Shown one piece after another: positions 25,013-33,483 of a stretch of 64,000 bases of DNA (position 1 is the stretch's first letter; the number at the start of each line of letters is the position of its first letter). The notes beneath the pieces are model-generated. The model worked only from the letters and a program-made list of their open reading frames with translations, did no database searches and was not told where the DNA came from. The position numbers and the translations under genes are program-made. Source of the DNA: Chitinophaga arvensicola. GTDB lineage: Bacteria; Bacteroidota; Bacteroidia; Chitinophagales; Chitinophagaceae. Where the stretch lies: the NCBI RefSeq assembly GCF_900110835.1, contig NZ_FOJG01000001.1:1251022-1315021 (forward strand), in the 5' to 3' direction.

Positions 25013-26014
25013 ATGGAAAATACATCGTCCGACATCCGGCAACTGAATGAGAAGATTCACCAGGCAAGCGCCTTCGTGGACCTGCTCACAATGGAGTTAG
25101 GTAAAGTAATTGTTGGCCAGCGTTATATGGTGGAGAGACTGCTCATCGGTTTGCTGGCCCAGGGCCACGTACTCCTGGAAGGCGTACCCGGTCTGGCAAA
25201 AACATTGTCTATCAAGTCCCTCTCTTCCGCTATCAACGCGAAATTCAGCCGTATACAGTTTACGCCTGACCTGTTACCTGCGGATGTGGTAGGTACCATG
25301 ATCTATAACCAGCAGAAAAATGAGTTCGTAGTACGCAGAGGTCCCATCTTCGCCAACTTTATCCTGGCGGATGAGATCAACCGTGCCCCGGCAAAAGTGC
25401 AGAGTGCGCTGCTGGAAGCCATGCAGGAAAGACAGATCACCATCGGTGATACCACTTTCAAACTGGATGAACCTTTCCTGGTACTGGCCACCCAGAACCC
25501 GATTGAACAGGAAGGTACCTATACCCTGCCAGAAGCGCAGGTAGACCGTTTCATGCTGAAAGTAGTGATCGGTTACCCCACCAAGGAAGAGGAAAAACAG
25601 ATCATCCGTCAGAACCTGAACCCGGAACTGTCTGCTCCTATCCGTCCTATCATCCAGCCCGGAGATATCCTGGAAGCACGCAAACTGGTAAGGGAAGTAT
25701 ATATGGATGAGAAGATCGAAAAATATATCCTCGATATCGTTTTCGCTACCCGTAATCCGGAAGAATACAAACTCAATAAACTGAAACCACTGATCGCATA
25801 TGGCGGTTCCCCGAGAGCCAGTATCAACCTGGCCTGGGCAGCAAAAGCCTATGCGTTCATGAAGCGCCGTGGCTATGTGATCCCGGAAGACGTGCGTAAC
25901 ATCTGCTTTGATGTAATGCGTCACCGTGTAGGCTTAACCTACGAGGCAGAAGCGGAAAACGTGACCAGCGAAAATATCCTGAGCGAAATCCTGAATGCGG
26001 TAGAAGTACCATAG
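25013..26014 (+). CDS. MoxR-family AAA+ ATPase
   Basis: 333 residues. Walker A is GVPGLAKT (57-64), Walker B is FILADEINRA, sensor 1 is VLATQNPIEQEG, and the arginine region is PEAQVDRFMLK; the C-terminal lid domain ends the protein. MoxR ATPases act as chaperones that remodel or load metal into partner proteins, usually VWA-domain proteins encoded beside them. Here the partners are the DUF58 and BatA genes directly downstream. First gene of a four-gene operon. The upstream 241 bases hold no recognisable gene. Confidence 0.95.
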   Translation: MENTSSDIRQLNEKIHQASAFVDLLTMELGKVIVGQRYMVERLLIGLLAQGHVLLEGVPGLAKTLSIKSLSSAINAKFSRIQFTPDLLPADVVGTMIYNQQKNEFVVRRGPIFANFILADEINRAPAKVQSALLEAMQERQITIGDTTFKLDEPFLVLATQNPIEQEGTYTLPEAQVDRFMLKVVIGYPTKEEEKQIIRQNLNPELSAPIRPIIQPGDILEARKLVREVYMDEKIEKYILDIVFATRNPEEYKLNKLKPLIAYGGSPRASINLAWAAKAYAFMKRRGYVIPEDVRNICFDVMRHRVGLTYEAEAENVTSENILSEILNAVEVP

Positions 26015-26036
26015 TAGTAAATCTCACCAGGTATTT

Positions 26037-26059
26037 ATTCGTAATTCATAACTCAAAAT
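26037..26059 (+). repeat. ATTCGTAAT...TCAAAAT element, copy 2
   Basis: ATTCGTAAT (26037-26045), seven bases, then TCAAAAT (26053-26059), directly ahead of the DUF58 TTG start at 26068. It sits in the gap between the first two Bat genes. Confidence 0.5.
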
Positions 26060-26067
26060 TTTTCCCA

Positions 26068-26934
26068 TTGGATACGGCTGAAATATTAAAAAAGGTAAGG
26101 CAGATAGAGATTAAGACGAAAGGGCTTACCAACCATATATTTGCGGGCGAATACCACAGCGCCTTCAAAGGCCGTGGCATGTCCTTCAGCGAAGTAAGGG
26201 ATTATCATTTTGGTGATGATGTAAGGTCGATCGACTGGAATGTAACCGCCCGATTCAACCACCCTTTTGTAAAAGTTTTTGAAGAAGAAAGAGAACTGAC
26301 CGTAATGCTGCTGGTGGATATGAGCGAAAGCTCTTCCTTCGGTACCAAAAAACAGGACAAGCGTGACCTGATCACGGAACTCTGCGCGGTACTGGCTTTC
26401 TCTGCCATCAAAAATAACGATAAGGTGGGCGTGATCTTTTTCAGCGATGGAATGGAAAAATATATTCCGCCAAAAAAAGGTAAATCACATATCCTTTTCA
26501 TTATCCGTGAGCTACTATCGTTTACGCCTAAACGGAAAGGCACCAATATCAAGGAAACCCTGCGTTTCTTTAATAACGCTACCAAGAAACGCAGCATCGT
26601 TTTTATGCTGAGTGATTTCTTATCATCGAATTACCAGGATGCACTGAATATCGCCGCCAAAAGGCACGATGTGGTGGGTGTGCAGGTATACGATCAGCGC
26701 GATAGAGAATTGCCACCGGTAGGCCTGATCCAGGTAGCTGACGCCGAAACCGGTGCCACTCAATGGATCGATACCAACGACCGCCGGGTACGGCAATATT
26801 ATGAGCAACAGTTCCTGCAGCATTCACAATATTGCAAAAATGCGTTTATGAAAAGTGGCGCAGAACTCGTGAGTGTACGCACCGACGAAGACTACGTAAA
26901 AGCGTTACAAACATTTTTCCTGAACAGGGCATAA
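26068..26934 (+). CDS. DUF58-domain protein of the Bat operon
   Basis: 288 residues starting at TTG (26068). That start is chosen because the conserved N-terminus LKKVRQIEIKTKGLTNHIFAG lies upstream of the first in-frame ATG at 26179 (split here: LKKVRQIEIKTKGLT, then NHIFAG). The DUF58 signature RSIDWNVTARFNHPFVK is present, followed by a VWA-like fold with MLLVDMSESSS as a MIDAS-type DxSxS motif. DUF58 proteins accompany MoxR ATPases and VWA proteins in many phyla; the group has been tied to envelope stress and aerotolerance in Bacteroides, with no agreed biochemical role. Gap to MoxR is 53 bases, to the next gene 24. Confidence 0.9.
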   Translation: MDTAEILKKVRQIEIKTKGLTNHIFAGEYHSAFKGRGMSFSEVRDYHFGDDVRSIDWNVTARFNHPFVKVFEEERELTVMLLVDMSESSSFGTKKQDKRDLITELCAVLAFSAIKNNDKVGVIFFSDGMEKYIPPKKGKSHILFIIRELLSFTPKRKGTNIKETLRFFNNATKKRSIVFMLSDFLSSNYQDALNIAAKRHDVVGVQVYDQRDRELPPVGLIQVADAETGATQWIDTNDRRVRQYYEQQFLQHSQYCKNAFMKSGAELVSVRTDEDYVKALQTFFLNRA

Positions 26935-26958
26935 GATTTAAAGGAGAGCAAATTAAAC

Positions 26959-27954
26959 ATGTATAAACAACAAGTTATAAAGCGTATATTTTTATGGTGC
27001 ATACTGGGGTTGTTATCTCCCTTCTCCCTGCTGGCACAGCAGGCGGTAGACGTAACAGCCAAAGCAGATACCAATAGTATCAGGATAGGTGAGCAGATAA
27101 AACTGCAACTTACCGCTACGCTGACGGCACAACAGTTTAAGGACGCTAACTTTAAAGTATTGTTCCCGGTTTTACCGGATTCCCTGGCACATTTTGAAGT
27201 GGTGACCCGCTCCAGCCTGGATACTTCGATTAACCAGGATCAGCATATCCTTCACCAGACATTCACCCTCACCAGTTTTGATTCCGGCCACTGGGAAATT
27301 CCTCCCATGCGGTTTGAAGTATTTACCGGCGCCAACGCTGCTCCCGATTCTGCAGTAACTCTGCCTATCGGTGTGGATGTAAACACCGTTGCGGTAGATA
27401 CTACCAAAGCATTTAAGCCTATTAAAGCCGTGCAAACAGTGCCCTGGAGCATCTGGGACTACTGGCTGTACCTGGCCATAGGCGCAGCTGCCGTGCTGAT
27501 CATCGGTGGCCTGATCTGGTACTTCAAATCCCGTCCGAAGAAAGAACCGGTGATAAAAGTGCCTACGGTTACACCTTACGAAATTGCTATTGCCGATCTG
27601 AAAGCATTGAAAGAAGAGAAGGTTTGGCAACAGGGAGATATCAAACAATACTATACCCGGTTAACCGATATTTTGCGTACTTACTTTGAACACCAGTTTG
27701 GCATTGCCGCCCTGGAACAAACCAGTGAAGAATTATTGCAGAATATTAAACCGGTGACTAAGCTGAACCAGCAAAGAGATAAACTGCGTTCGCTGCTGTC
27801 CATCGCCGACCTGGCAAAATTTGCCAAGTTACAGCCTACGGCAGATGAACATGAAGGATGTATGCAGAAGGCCGAAGAAATCCTGGAATGGACCAAGCCG
27901 AAAGCTGGTCCTGCAGAGGAAACCGGCTCAGACGCCACCCTGGAGAAAGCATAA
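26959..27954 (+). CDS. BatD-like exported membrane protein
   Basis: 331 residues. Signal peptide at about 1-26 (ending LLAQQ). A periplasmic immunoglobulin-like region runs over about 28-140 (RIGEQIKLQLTATL). One membrane span lies at about 163-185 (YLAIGAAAVLIIGGLIWYF), followed by a cytoplasmic helical domain of about 140 residues (ALKEEKVWQQGDIKQYYTRL, LTDILRTYFEHQFGI, then a coiled region), of the kind found in DUF4381 and BatD proteins. Probably a scaffold holding the MoxR/VWA machinery at the membrane; this is inference. It sits between DUF58 and BatA in the operon. Confidence 0.78.
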   Translation: MYKQQVIKRIFLWCILGLLSPFSLLAQQAVDVTAKADTNSIRIGEQIKLQLTATLTAQQFKDANFKVLFPVLPDSLAHFEVVTRSSLDTSINQDQHILHQTFTLTSFDSGHWEIPPMRFEVFTGANAAPDSAVTLPIGVDVNTVAVDTTKAFKPIKAVQTVPWSIWDYWLYLAIGAAAVLIIGGLIWYFKSRPKKEPVIKVPTVTPYEIAIADLKALKEEKVWQQGDIKQYYTRLTDILRTYFEHQFGIAALEQTSEELLQNIKPVTKLNQQRDKLRSLLSIADLAKFAKLQPTADEHEGCMQKAEEILEWTKPKAGPAEETGSDATLEKA

Positions 27955-27982
27955 AGTCAGTATGGATCTTAACTAATAATTG

Positions 27983-28993
27983 ATGAATTTTTCAACCTGG
28001 AAAAATATTGAATTTGCCTACCCGGTTTTCCTGTGGCTCCTGCTGCTGGTACCGGTGTTGATATATTGGTACTTCGCAAGACGCAAAGGCCGGAAGAGCG
28101 TCATGATGGTATCTTCTATTGAAGGTTTGAAAGGACTGCCGGTTTCCTGGAAAGTACGTTTCAGACCTTTATTACTGGTACTGCGCTTGCTGGCTGTCAT
28201 TGCACTCATTGTAGCATTGGCCCGTCCGCAAACATCCAATACCTCTGAAAGTATCGACAGTGAAGGGATTGACATTGTAATGGCCATCGATATTTCCGGT
28301 AGTATGCTGGCGGAAGATCTGCAGCCAAACCGTATGGAAGCTGCAAAGAAAGTTGCGGCCGATTTCGTGGATAAACGTATCAGCGACCGTATAGGCCTGG
28401 TTGTATTCTCCGGTGAAAGCTTTACCCAGTGTCCTATCACCACGGATCATGCGGTGTTGAAAAACCAGATCATGCAGGTGAAAAGCGGTATGTTGCAGGA
28501 TGGTACTGCCATCGGGATGGGATTAGCCACCTCTGTAGACCGCCTGCGTAACAGTCATGCTAAAAGTAAAGTCATCATCCTGCTCACGGATGGTGTGAAT
28601 AACACCGGTCTCGTAGATCCGCTCACAGCACTGGAAATAGCTAAGGCATTCAAAATTCGTGTATACACAATCGGTGTGGGAACCATGGGCAAAGCGCCTT
28701 TTCCTATGCCAATGTCCGATGGTAGTGTGCAAATGGTAATGCAGGATGTACAGATAGATGAACCCCTGATGAAAAAGATCTCAAAAGAAACGGGTGGCAA
28801 ATATTTCCGCGCCACCAATACTACTGATCTGAAGAGTATCTACGATGAAATTGATCAGCTGGAGAAAACAAAAGTTGAAATCACTTCCTATAAACGTTTT
28901 GCAGAACATTTCTTCCTGCTGGCCATGATAGCCCTGGGCTGCATCCTGCTGGAAGTAGTACTCCGGTACAGTGTTTTCAAGAGCCTGCCTTAA
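27983..28993 (+). CDS. batA: BatA-type VWA-domain membrane protein
   Basis: 336 residues from the ATG at 27983 (a TTG directly before it is in frame). Two N-terminal membrane helices (about 14-30 and 57-78) are followed by a von Willebrand A domain (about 90-290) with an intact metal site: DISGSM (DxSxS), the threonine in DGTAIGMG, and the aspartate in LLTDGVNN. One helix closes the protein (about 307-328). It has the layout of Bacteroides BatA. In the usual operon BatB, a TPR protein (BatC) and a larger BatD follow; here the next gene is rsgA, so the operon ends after four genes. Confidence 0.9.
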   Translation: MNFSTWKNIEFAYPVFLWLLLLVPVLIYWYFARRKGRKSVMMVSSIEGLKGLPVSWKVRFRPLLLVLRLLAVIALIVALARPQTSNTSESIDSEGIDIVMAIDISGSMLAEDLQPNRMEAAKKVAADFVDKRISDRIGLVVFSGESFTQCPITTDHAVLKNQIMQVKSGMLQDGTAIGMGLATSVDRLRNSHAKSKVIILLTDGVNNTGLVDPLTALEIAKAFKIRVYTIGVGTMGKAPFPMPMSDGSVQMVMQDVQIDEPLMKKISKETGGKYFRATNTTDLKSIYDEIDQLEKTKVEITSYKRFAEHFFLLAMIALGCILLEVVLRYSVFKSLP

Positions 28994-28996
28994 AGA

Positions 28997-29018
28997 GGAG
29001 GGGACACTGCTCCCCTCC
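28997..29018 (+). terminator. Hairpin ending the Bat operon
   Basis: GGAGGGG (28997-29003) pairs with CCCCTCC (29012-29018), eight bases between, four bases after the BatA stop. Only a weak T-rich tail follows, so termination may be partial and rsgA may get some read-through. Confidence 0.5.
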
Positions 29019-29080
29019 GCTTCACTCCTTCATAAAACAAATTCGCGTACCTTTGGTGATCTTATAAATATCCAAACGTA

Positions 29081-30016
29081 TTGCAAGCAACAGTATATAA
29101 ATCAACGGGAAGCTGGTATGTGGTTAAAACGGCCACTGGTGAAACATTTCAGGCGAGGATGAAAGGTATCTTCAAAAAAAATGATGATATCACTTCCACC
29201 AACCCCATCGCAGTAGGTGATGTTGTGGAAATTGTGGAAGACGATAGTGACGCCAATGCCAAAAATGCCATGATAACGGAAATAGGCCCCCGCAAAAATT
29301 ATATCGTTCGCAGCTCTCCCCACGGAAAGAATAAAAAGCATATTGTAGCCGCTAATATGGACCAGGCGATGCTGGTGTGTACCGTAAAGGAACCCCGCAC
29401 TTCCCAGGGCTTTATCGACCGTTTCCTGGTCACTGCTGCGGCTTATCATATTCCTGTGATCCTCGTTTTCAACAAGCAGGATATTTTTAAAGAGAAGGAA
29501 ACAGAAAAGTTTGAAGAATTAGAAGAACTCTACACCAATATCGGTTACCAGGTATTATTGATTTCTGCTGCCAAAGGCAATGGCGTAGATGAGGTAAGGG
29601 CATTGCTGAAAGATAAGACCACGCTGATGGCTGGGCATTCCGGTGTGGGCAAATCTTCCCTGATCAACGTACTGATGCCCGGCCTGGATCTGAGAACCAA
29701 AGCCGTAAGCGGCTGGAGCGGTAAAGGCCTGCACACTACCACTTCTGCTGAAATGTATGGTCTTCCTTTTGGCGGTTGCCTGATCGATACGCCCGGTGTC
29801 CGTGAATTTGGTATCGTGGATATTCCCAAGGCCGAACTCTCCCACTATTTCCTGGAAATGCAACCCTACATTACGCAGTGCCAGTTCAATAACTGTTTGC
29901 ATATCAATGAGCCCGGCTGTGCGGTGAAAGTGGCCGTAGAAGAAGGGCATATCGATGTAGACCGCTATGTGAGCTACGCCACTATCCTGGAAACCATCGA
30001 AGAAGAACAGTACTGA
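29081..30016 (+). CDS. rsgA: Small-ribosomal-subunit GTPase RsgA
   Basis: 311 residues from a TTG at 29081. Family similarity (ATVYKSTGSWYVVKTATG, the OB-fold) starts right there and the first ATG lies after it, so TTG is the likely start. The GTPase motifs are in the circularly permuted order of this family: G4 FNKQD first, then G1 GHSGVGKSS, then G3 DTPG. The C-terminal zinc site is C-x4-C-x-H-x5-C in CQFNNCLHINEPGC. RsgA checks late 30S maturation and leaves on GTP hydrolysis. Its stop codon abuts that of a tiny lipoprotein gene on the other strand. Confidence 0.96.
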   Translation: MQATVYKSTGSWYVVKTATGETFQARMKGIFKKNDDITSTNPIAVGDVVEIVEDDSDANAKNAMITEIGPRKNYIVRSSPHGKNKKHIVAANMDQAMLVCTVKEPRTSQGFIDRFLVTAAAYHIPVILVFNKQDIFKEKETEKFEELEELYTNIGYQVLLISAAKGNGVDEVRALLKDKTTLMAGHSGVGKSSLINVLMPGLDLRTKAVSGWSGKGLHTTTSAEMYGLPFGGCLIDTPGVREFGIVDIPKAELSHYFLEMQPYITQCQFNNCLHINEPGCAVKVAVEEGHIDVDRYVSYATILETIEEEQY

Positions 30017-30166
30017 TTAATTTTTTCCGGGTTTACCCAGTTCATCCAGCACTTTTTCTGCTCCCCAGTTACGCCGGGGTTGCGGACAGCCTTTCTTTTG
30101 TGTTCTGCAGGCAGTAAAGCCCGAAATGGCCACCAGTAAAAGGGCCAGCGAGATGATTTTGCGCAT
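30017..30166 (-). CDS. Tiny lipoprotein 1 (49 residues, CxxQKxGCP type)
   Basis: An open frame of 49 codons from ATG at 30164-30166 to TAA at 30017-30019. It begins MRKIISLALLLVAISGFTAC, a full lipoprotein signal peptide with lipobox FTAC and the lipidated cysteine at 20. The mature peptide would be only 30 residues and starts CRTQKKGCPQPRRNWGAE. The codons are typical of the neighbouring genes. It shares the pattern C-x-(S/T)-Q-K-x-G-C-P with the next gene and has exactly the same length. Its stop codon directly abuts that of rsgA, tail to tail. Function unknown; a second cysteine six residues after the first is notable. Confidence 0.75.
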   Translation of the reverse strand: MRKIISLALLLVAISGFTACRTQKKGCPQPRRNWGAEKVLDELGKPGKN

Positions 30167-30176
30167 AGGGACGTAT

Positions 30177-30326
30177 TTAGAACAGGCGCATTTGCTTGCC
30201 TGCCTTGCGGTTTTGTTGTTTCATCTCCTTCGTGTAGTAATTGGAAGCAGGGCATCCTGTTTTCTGCGATGAACAGCTGGCAAACAGGATGCTTCCCAGT
30301 AGCAGCAGGCATACAATCATTTTCAT
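30177..30326 (-). CDS. Tiny lipoprotein 2 (49 residues, CxxQKxGCP type)
   Basis: 49 codons from ATG at 30324-30326 to TAA at 30177-30179. It starts MKMIVCLLLLGSILFASC, a lipoprotein signal with lipobox FASC and the lipidated cysteine at 18. The mature peptide is 32 residues, starts CSSQKTGCPASNYYTKEM, and is strongly basic toward its end. It lies 10 bases upstream of tiny lipoprotein 1 on the same strand, so they form a two-gene operon and look like diverged copies of each other. The gamma carbonic anhydrase gene is 46 bases upstream on the same strand. I know of no assigned function. Confidence 0.75.
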   Translation of the reverse strand: MKMIVCLLLLGSILFASCSSQKTGCPASNYYTKEMKQQNRKAGKQMRLF

Positions 30327-30372
30327 AGGAGGGTATTTGCCTGCAATATAATAAATTTCTATAACATGAGTA

Positions 30373-30909
30373 TTAAGGTACTTTTACCTCTTCTGCGTTC
30401 TGGTACCAGGAGGCATACATGCTATAGTTTTTTGAAATACGGTTAATTTCTCCGTTGATCAGCGCCATATCAATATCCTTCACTTTCCGGGCGGGAACAC
30501 CAGCGTAGATGGTACCGGGTTCCACATGGGTATCGCTGAGCACTACCGCGCCGGCAGCAATGATACTGTTGCTGCTGATACGGGCATTATCCATCACAAT
30601 GGCCCCCATACCGATCAGCACATTATCTTCAATGGTGCAGCCGTGAAGAATGGCGTTATGGCCGATAGACACATTATTGCCTACAATGGTTTTGGTTTTC
30701 TGATAGGTACAATGAATCACTGCCCCGTCCTGTACGTTTACGTTTTCGCCGAGGCGGATACTGTTAACGTCGCCGCGAACAACTGCATTGAACCATACCG
30801 TGCAACCTTTACCCATTACTACATCCCCTACTATGGTAGCATTGGGAGCAATGTAGCAGTCTTCAGGAAATTGTGGAGTAACTCCGTTCAGTGGAATAAT
30901 GTGCGCCAT
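30373..30909 (-). CDS. Gamma-type carbonic anhydrase family protein
   Basis: 178 residues of left-handed beta-helix hexapeptide repeats (NATIVGDVVMGKGCTVWFNA). The three zinc histidines are in place: H66 in GAVIHC, H84 in SIGHNA and H89 in ILHGC. Such trimers catalyse CO2 hydration or, in other members (YrdA, PaaY), act as hydrolases; carbonic anhydrase activity is not certain from sequence. A TATATTTG -7 box lies at 30943-30936 on the minus strand. It may be co-transcribed with the twin lipoproteins downstream. Confidence 0.9.
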   Translation of the reverse strand: MAHIIPLNGVTPQFPEDCYIAPNATIVGDVVMGKGCTVWFNAVVRGDVNSIRLGENVNVQDGAVIHCTYQKTKTIVGNNVSIGHNAILHGCTIEDNVLIGMGAIVMDNARISSNSIIAAGAVVLSDTHVEPGTIYAGVPARKVKDIDMALINGEINRISKNYSMYASWYQNAEEVKVP

Positions 30910-30935
30910 AATTAAGTGTTTTAGTGCTTATGTTA

Positions 30936-30943
30936 CAAATATA
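30936..30943 (-). promoter_or_regulatory. Probable -7 box of the carbonic anhydrase gene
   Basis: The minus strand reads TATATTTG (TAnnTTTG consensus) 26 bases before the ATG. No clear -33 box. Confidence 0.45.
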
Positions 30944-31000
30944 ACAATTACTAATTAGCAGTTGTTTTCTAACTTCGCAAAGAACTGAGTAGTTAGTGAT

Positions 31001-32191
31001 ATGAACAACAGGCAACTTTTTTTGCAGCACGTAGCGCAAACCTCTGATGCTCCGCTGGCATTGGAGATCGTAAAGGCGGAAGGCATGTACATGTGGGATG
31101 TGAATGGAAAACGGTATCTCGACCTTATTGCCGGTATCAGCGTTTGTAATGTAGGGCATTGTCACCCTGCCGTAGTAAAGGCCATCCAGGAACAGGCGCA
31201 GCAATATATGCACCTGCTGGTATATGGTGAGTTTGTACAATCGCCGCAGGTGGCCTTTGCCACTTTGCTAACGCAGCATCTTCCCAAACAACTCGACTGT
31301 GTATACTTTACCAATTCAGGTGCAGAAGCCGTAGAAGGCGCCATGAAGCTGGCCAAGCGATTTACAGGCCGGTCTGAAATTGCGGCCTTTAACAGGAGCT
31401 ATCATGGCTCTACCCAGGGCGCACTCAGCATCCTGGGCGATGAATACTGGCGTAATGCCTACCGGCCATTGCTGCCGGGTATTCAACACCTGGAATACAA
31501 CAACTTTGAATCACTGGAACTCATCACGGATAAAACCGCTGCCGTAATTGCGGAAAGTGTGCAGGCAGAAGGCGGTGTAAATGTACCACAACGGGAATGG
31601 CTACACGCACTGCGTGATAAGTGTACCGCTACCGGCGCTTTACTGATCCTGGATGAAATACAGTGCGGTTTCGGGAGAAATGGTACACTGTGGGCTTTTG
31701 AACAATTCGGTATTGTTCCCGATGTATTATTACTCGGTAAAGCACTGGGTGGCGGTATGCCATTGGGCGCGTTTATTTCCTCGCATGATATCATGTGGAC
31801 ACTAACCAATAACCCGGTGTTAGGCCATATCACTACGTTTGGTGGCCACCCGGTAAATTGTGCCGCTGGTCGTGCCGGGTTCCAGGCTTTGCTGGACCAG
31901 GATCTGTTGAAAGATGTGAATGCAAAGGGGCAGTTATTCGTAGCACAGTTGAAACACCCCGCCATTAAATCGGTGCGGCAGCTGGGATTAATGATTGCCG
32001 TGGAGTTTGAGAACTTCCCCCTCAACAAAAAGATCATTGATTATTGTATCGATAAAGGCATCGTAACGGATTGGTTCCTTTTTGCAGCGGAATGCATGCG
32101 TATTGTACCACCGTTGATTATTACAGAAGAAGAAATTAAATGGGCCTGCAGTATTATCTGCGAAGCGGCAGAAGCAGCTACCAGGGCATAA
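31001..32191 (+). CDS. Class III pyridoxal-phosphate aminotransferase, acetylornithine-type
   Basis: 396 residues. The fold-type I class III signature spans the cofactor site: LILDEIQCGFGRNG with the aspartate that contacts the pyridine nitrogen, and LLLGKALGGGMPLGAF with the cofactor-binding lysine. Also seen: NSGAEAVEGAMKLAKRFTGR and the SYHGSTQGAL loop. It transfers an amino group from an omega-amino donor such as acetylornithine or ornithine. The nearest known types are ArgD-like and ornithine aminotransferases, but no arginine gene is close, so the substrate is open. Divergent from the carbonic anhydrase gene and closed by a strong terminator. Confidence 0.9.
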   Translation: MNNRQLFLQHVAQTSDAPLALEIVKAEGMYMWDVNGKRYLDLIAGISVCNVGHCHPAVVKAIQEQAQQYMHLLVYGEFVQSPQVAFATLLTQHLPKQLDCVYFTNSGAEAVEGAMKLAKRFTGRSEIAAFNRSYHGSTQGALSILGDEYWRNAYRPLLPGIQHLEYNNFESLELITDKTAAVIAESVQAEGGVNVPQREWLHALRDKCTATGALLILDEIQCGFGRNGTLWAFEQFGIVPDVLLLGKALGGGMPLGAFISSHDIMWTLTNNPVLGHITTFGGHPVNCAAGRAGFQALLDQDLLKDVNAKGQLFVAQLKHPAIKSVRQLGLMIAVEFENFPLNKKIIDYCIDKGIVTDWFLFAAECMRIVPPLIITEEEIKWACSIICEAAEAATRA

Positions 32192-32197
32192 TACAAT

Positions 32198-32238
32198 CGC
32201 CGCGAAGATCGCATCACAGGGTCTTCGCGGCGTTTTTT
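32198..32238 (+). terminator. Terminator after the aminotransferase
   Basis: CGCCGCGAAGA (32198-32208) pairs perfectly with TCTTCGCGGCG (32222-32232), then TTTTTT. A textbook intrinsic terminator. Confidence 0.92.
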
Positions 32239-32255
32239 ATCTTCCGGAAAAATCC

Positions 32256-33008
32256 TCAGCCACCAGCCAATACCCCACCATCCAAAGTAAGGATACTTCC
32301 ATTGCAATAACTGCTGTCATCTGATGCAAAATAAATAAACGCTTTCGCTACTTCTTCTGCATGTCCCAATCGCTTGATAGGCGTGTGTTCTTCCCATTGC
32401 TTTTTCAGCTCCGGTTGCAGAGAATTGAGCAACGGCGTATCAATGTAATAAGGGCAGATGGCATTGGCACGGATGTTCTGATGTCCGTATTGTACTGCTA
32501 CGTTTTTAGTAATGCCCAATACACCATGTTTGGCGGCGGTATAGGGTACCAGTCCGGGTTCAGCTACCAGCCCGGCGAGCGACGATAAATTAACAATCAC
32601 GCCCCCACCCTGCTTCAGGAATTGCTGCAGTTCATATTTCACGCAATAAAACTGCCCGGTTAAGTTGATGTTGATCACTTTATGCCATACCTCTTCCGGC
32701 ATATCGTGCACGCCATGATAAGGTGAGCCAATCCCCGCATTGTTAAGCGCCACATCCAACCTGCCGAATTTCTCCACAGTGGTGTTGATAGCCGCTTTTA
32801 CGCTTTCTACATCCGATACATCTATCGGCACAAACAACGCCTGCGTTCCTAAAGCTGTTAATTCTTTAATGGTGGGTTCATGATCAACCGAAGCAAGATC
32901 GGCTACCACTACAATGGCGCCTTCTTTAGCGGCTTCCAGCGCAGAAGCCTTACCAATACCGGAATTGCCACCGGTAATAAAAACTACTTTTTTATCCAGT
33001 TTACCCAT
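32256..33008 (-). CDS. Short-chain dehydrogenase/reductase
   Basis: 250 residues, classical SDR. The cofactor motif TGGNSGIG starts at 12, NNAG is at 89-92, and the catalytic Ser-Tyr-Lys set is S142/S143, Y156 and K160 (YTAAK). An aspartate (D37) at the end of strand 2 suggests NAD rather than NADP. The substrate cannot be named. The C-terminus (ILTDGG-like: ILTLDGGVLAGG) is typical. Monocistronic on the minus strand, convergent to the aminotransferase. Confidence 0.92.
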   Translation of the reverse strand: MGKLDKKVVFITGGNSGIGKASALEAAKEGAIVVVADLASVDHEPTIKELTALGTQALFVPIDVSDVESVKAAINTTVEKFGRLDVALNNAGIGSPYHGVHDMPEEVWHKVININLTGQFYCVKYELQQFLKQGGGVIVNLSSLAGLVAEPGLVPYTAAKHGVLGITKNVAVQYGHQNIRANAICPYYIDTPLLNSLQPELKKQWEEHTPIKRLGHAEEVAKAFIYFASDDSSYCNGSILTLDGGVLAGG

Positions 33009-33081
33009 AGCACATGTGTTTTGTTTGAAACAGAGAAAGTACTCCTATAACAAACAGTTACAGCAATTGTTATGAATTTAT

Positions 33082-33474
33082 TCAGGAATTGAGACGGCTT
33101 AAAGAAAGGGTAACACGTTTGGCGAACAGCTCCATGGCTTCGCTTCCAAGGAAGGAAAGATAATAATAGTGCCTGCCCTGGGCAGTTATTTCGTGGAGAT
33201 TGTTATTGAATTTAAACTGACCCCGGTAAAAATTTTCCAGAGAAGTGCTTCCGTGCGATTTTTCAGGTAAAAGGGTGAAGCAGGTGATAGTGGTTTGATG
33301 AAATTCCAGGATGATTTTATAGTCATCATTGATGAACCGTAACTGTAATTTTTTCTCAGCTCCATCCAGTTGCATCTTAATGCATTGGTAATCGTTTTCC
33401 AGATCGTAAGAACTCCCATCTATTTCTCCTCGCAGAATGGATTCAAATAGCGGGGTATGTGTTACATCTTTCAT
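33082..33474 (-). CDS. Uncharacterised 130-residue protein
   Basis: I do not recognise a family. No signal peptide or membrane span; a mix of beta strands (KKLQLRFINDDYKIILEFHQ, TTITCFTLLPE) and one C-terminal amphipathic helix (GSEAMELFAKRVTLSLSRL). The gene starts 9 bases after the end of the DUF5686 gene on the same strand, so it belongs to the same operon. Codon use is like its neighbours. Confidence 0.65.
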   Translation of the reverse strand: MKDVTHTPLFESILRGEIDGSSYDLENDYQCIKMQLDGAEKKLQLRFINDDYKIILEFHQTTITCFTLLPEKSHGSTSLENFYRGQFKFNNNLHEITAQGRHYYYLSFLGSEAMELFAKRVTLSLSRLNS

Positions 33475-33483
33475 GATCTGTTG

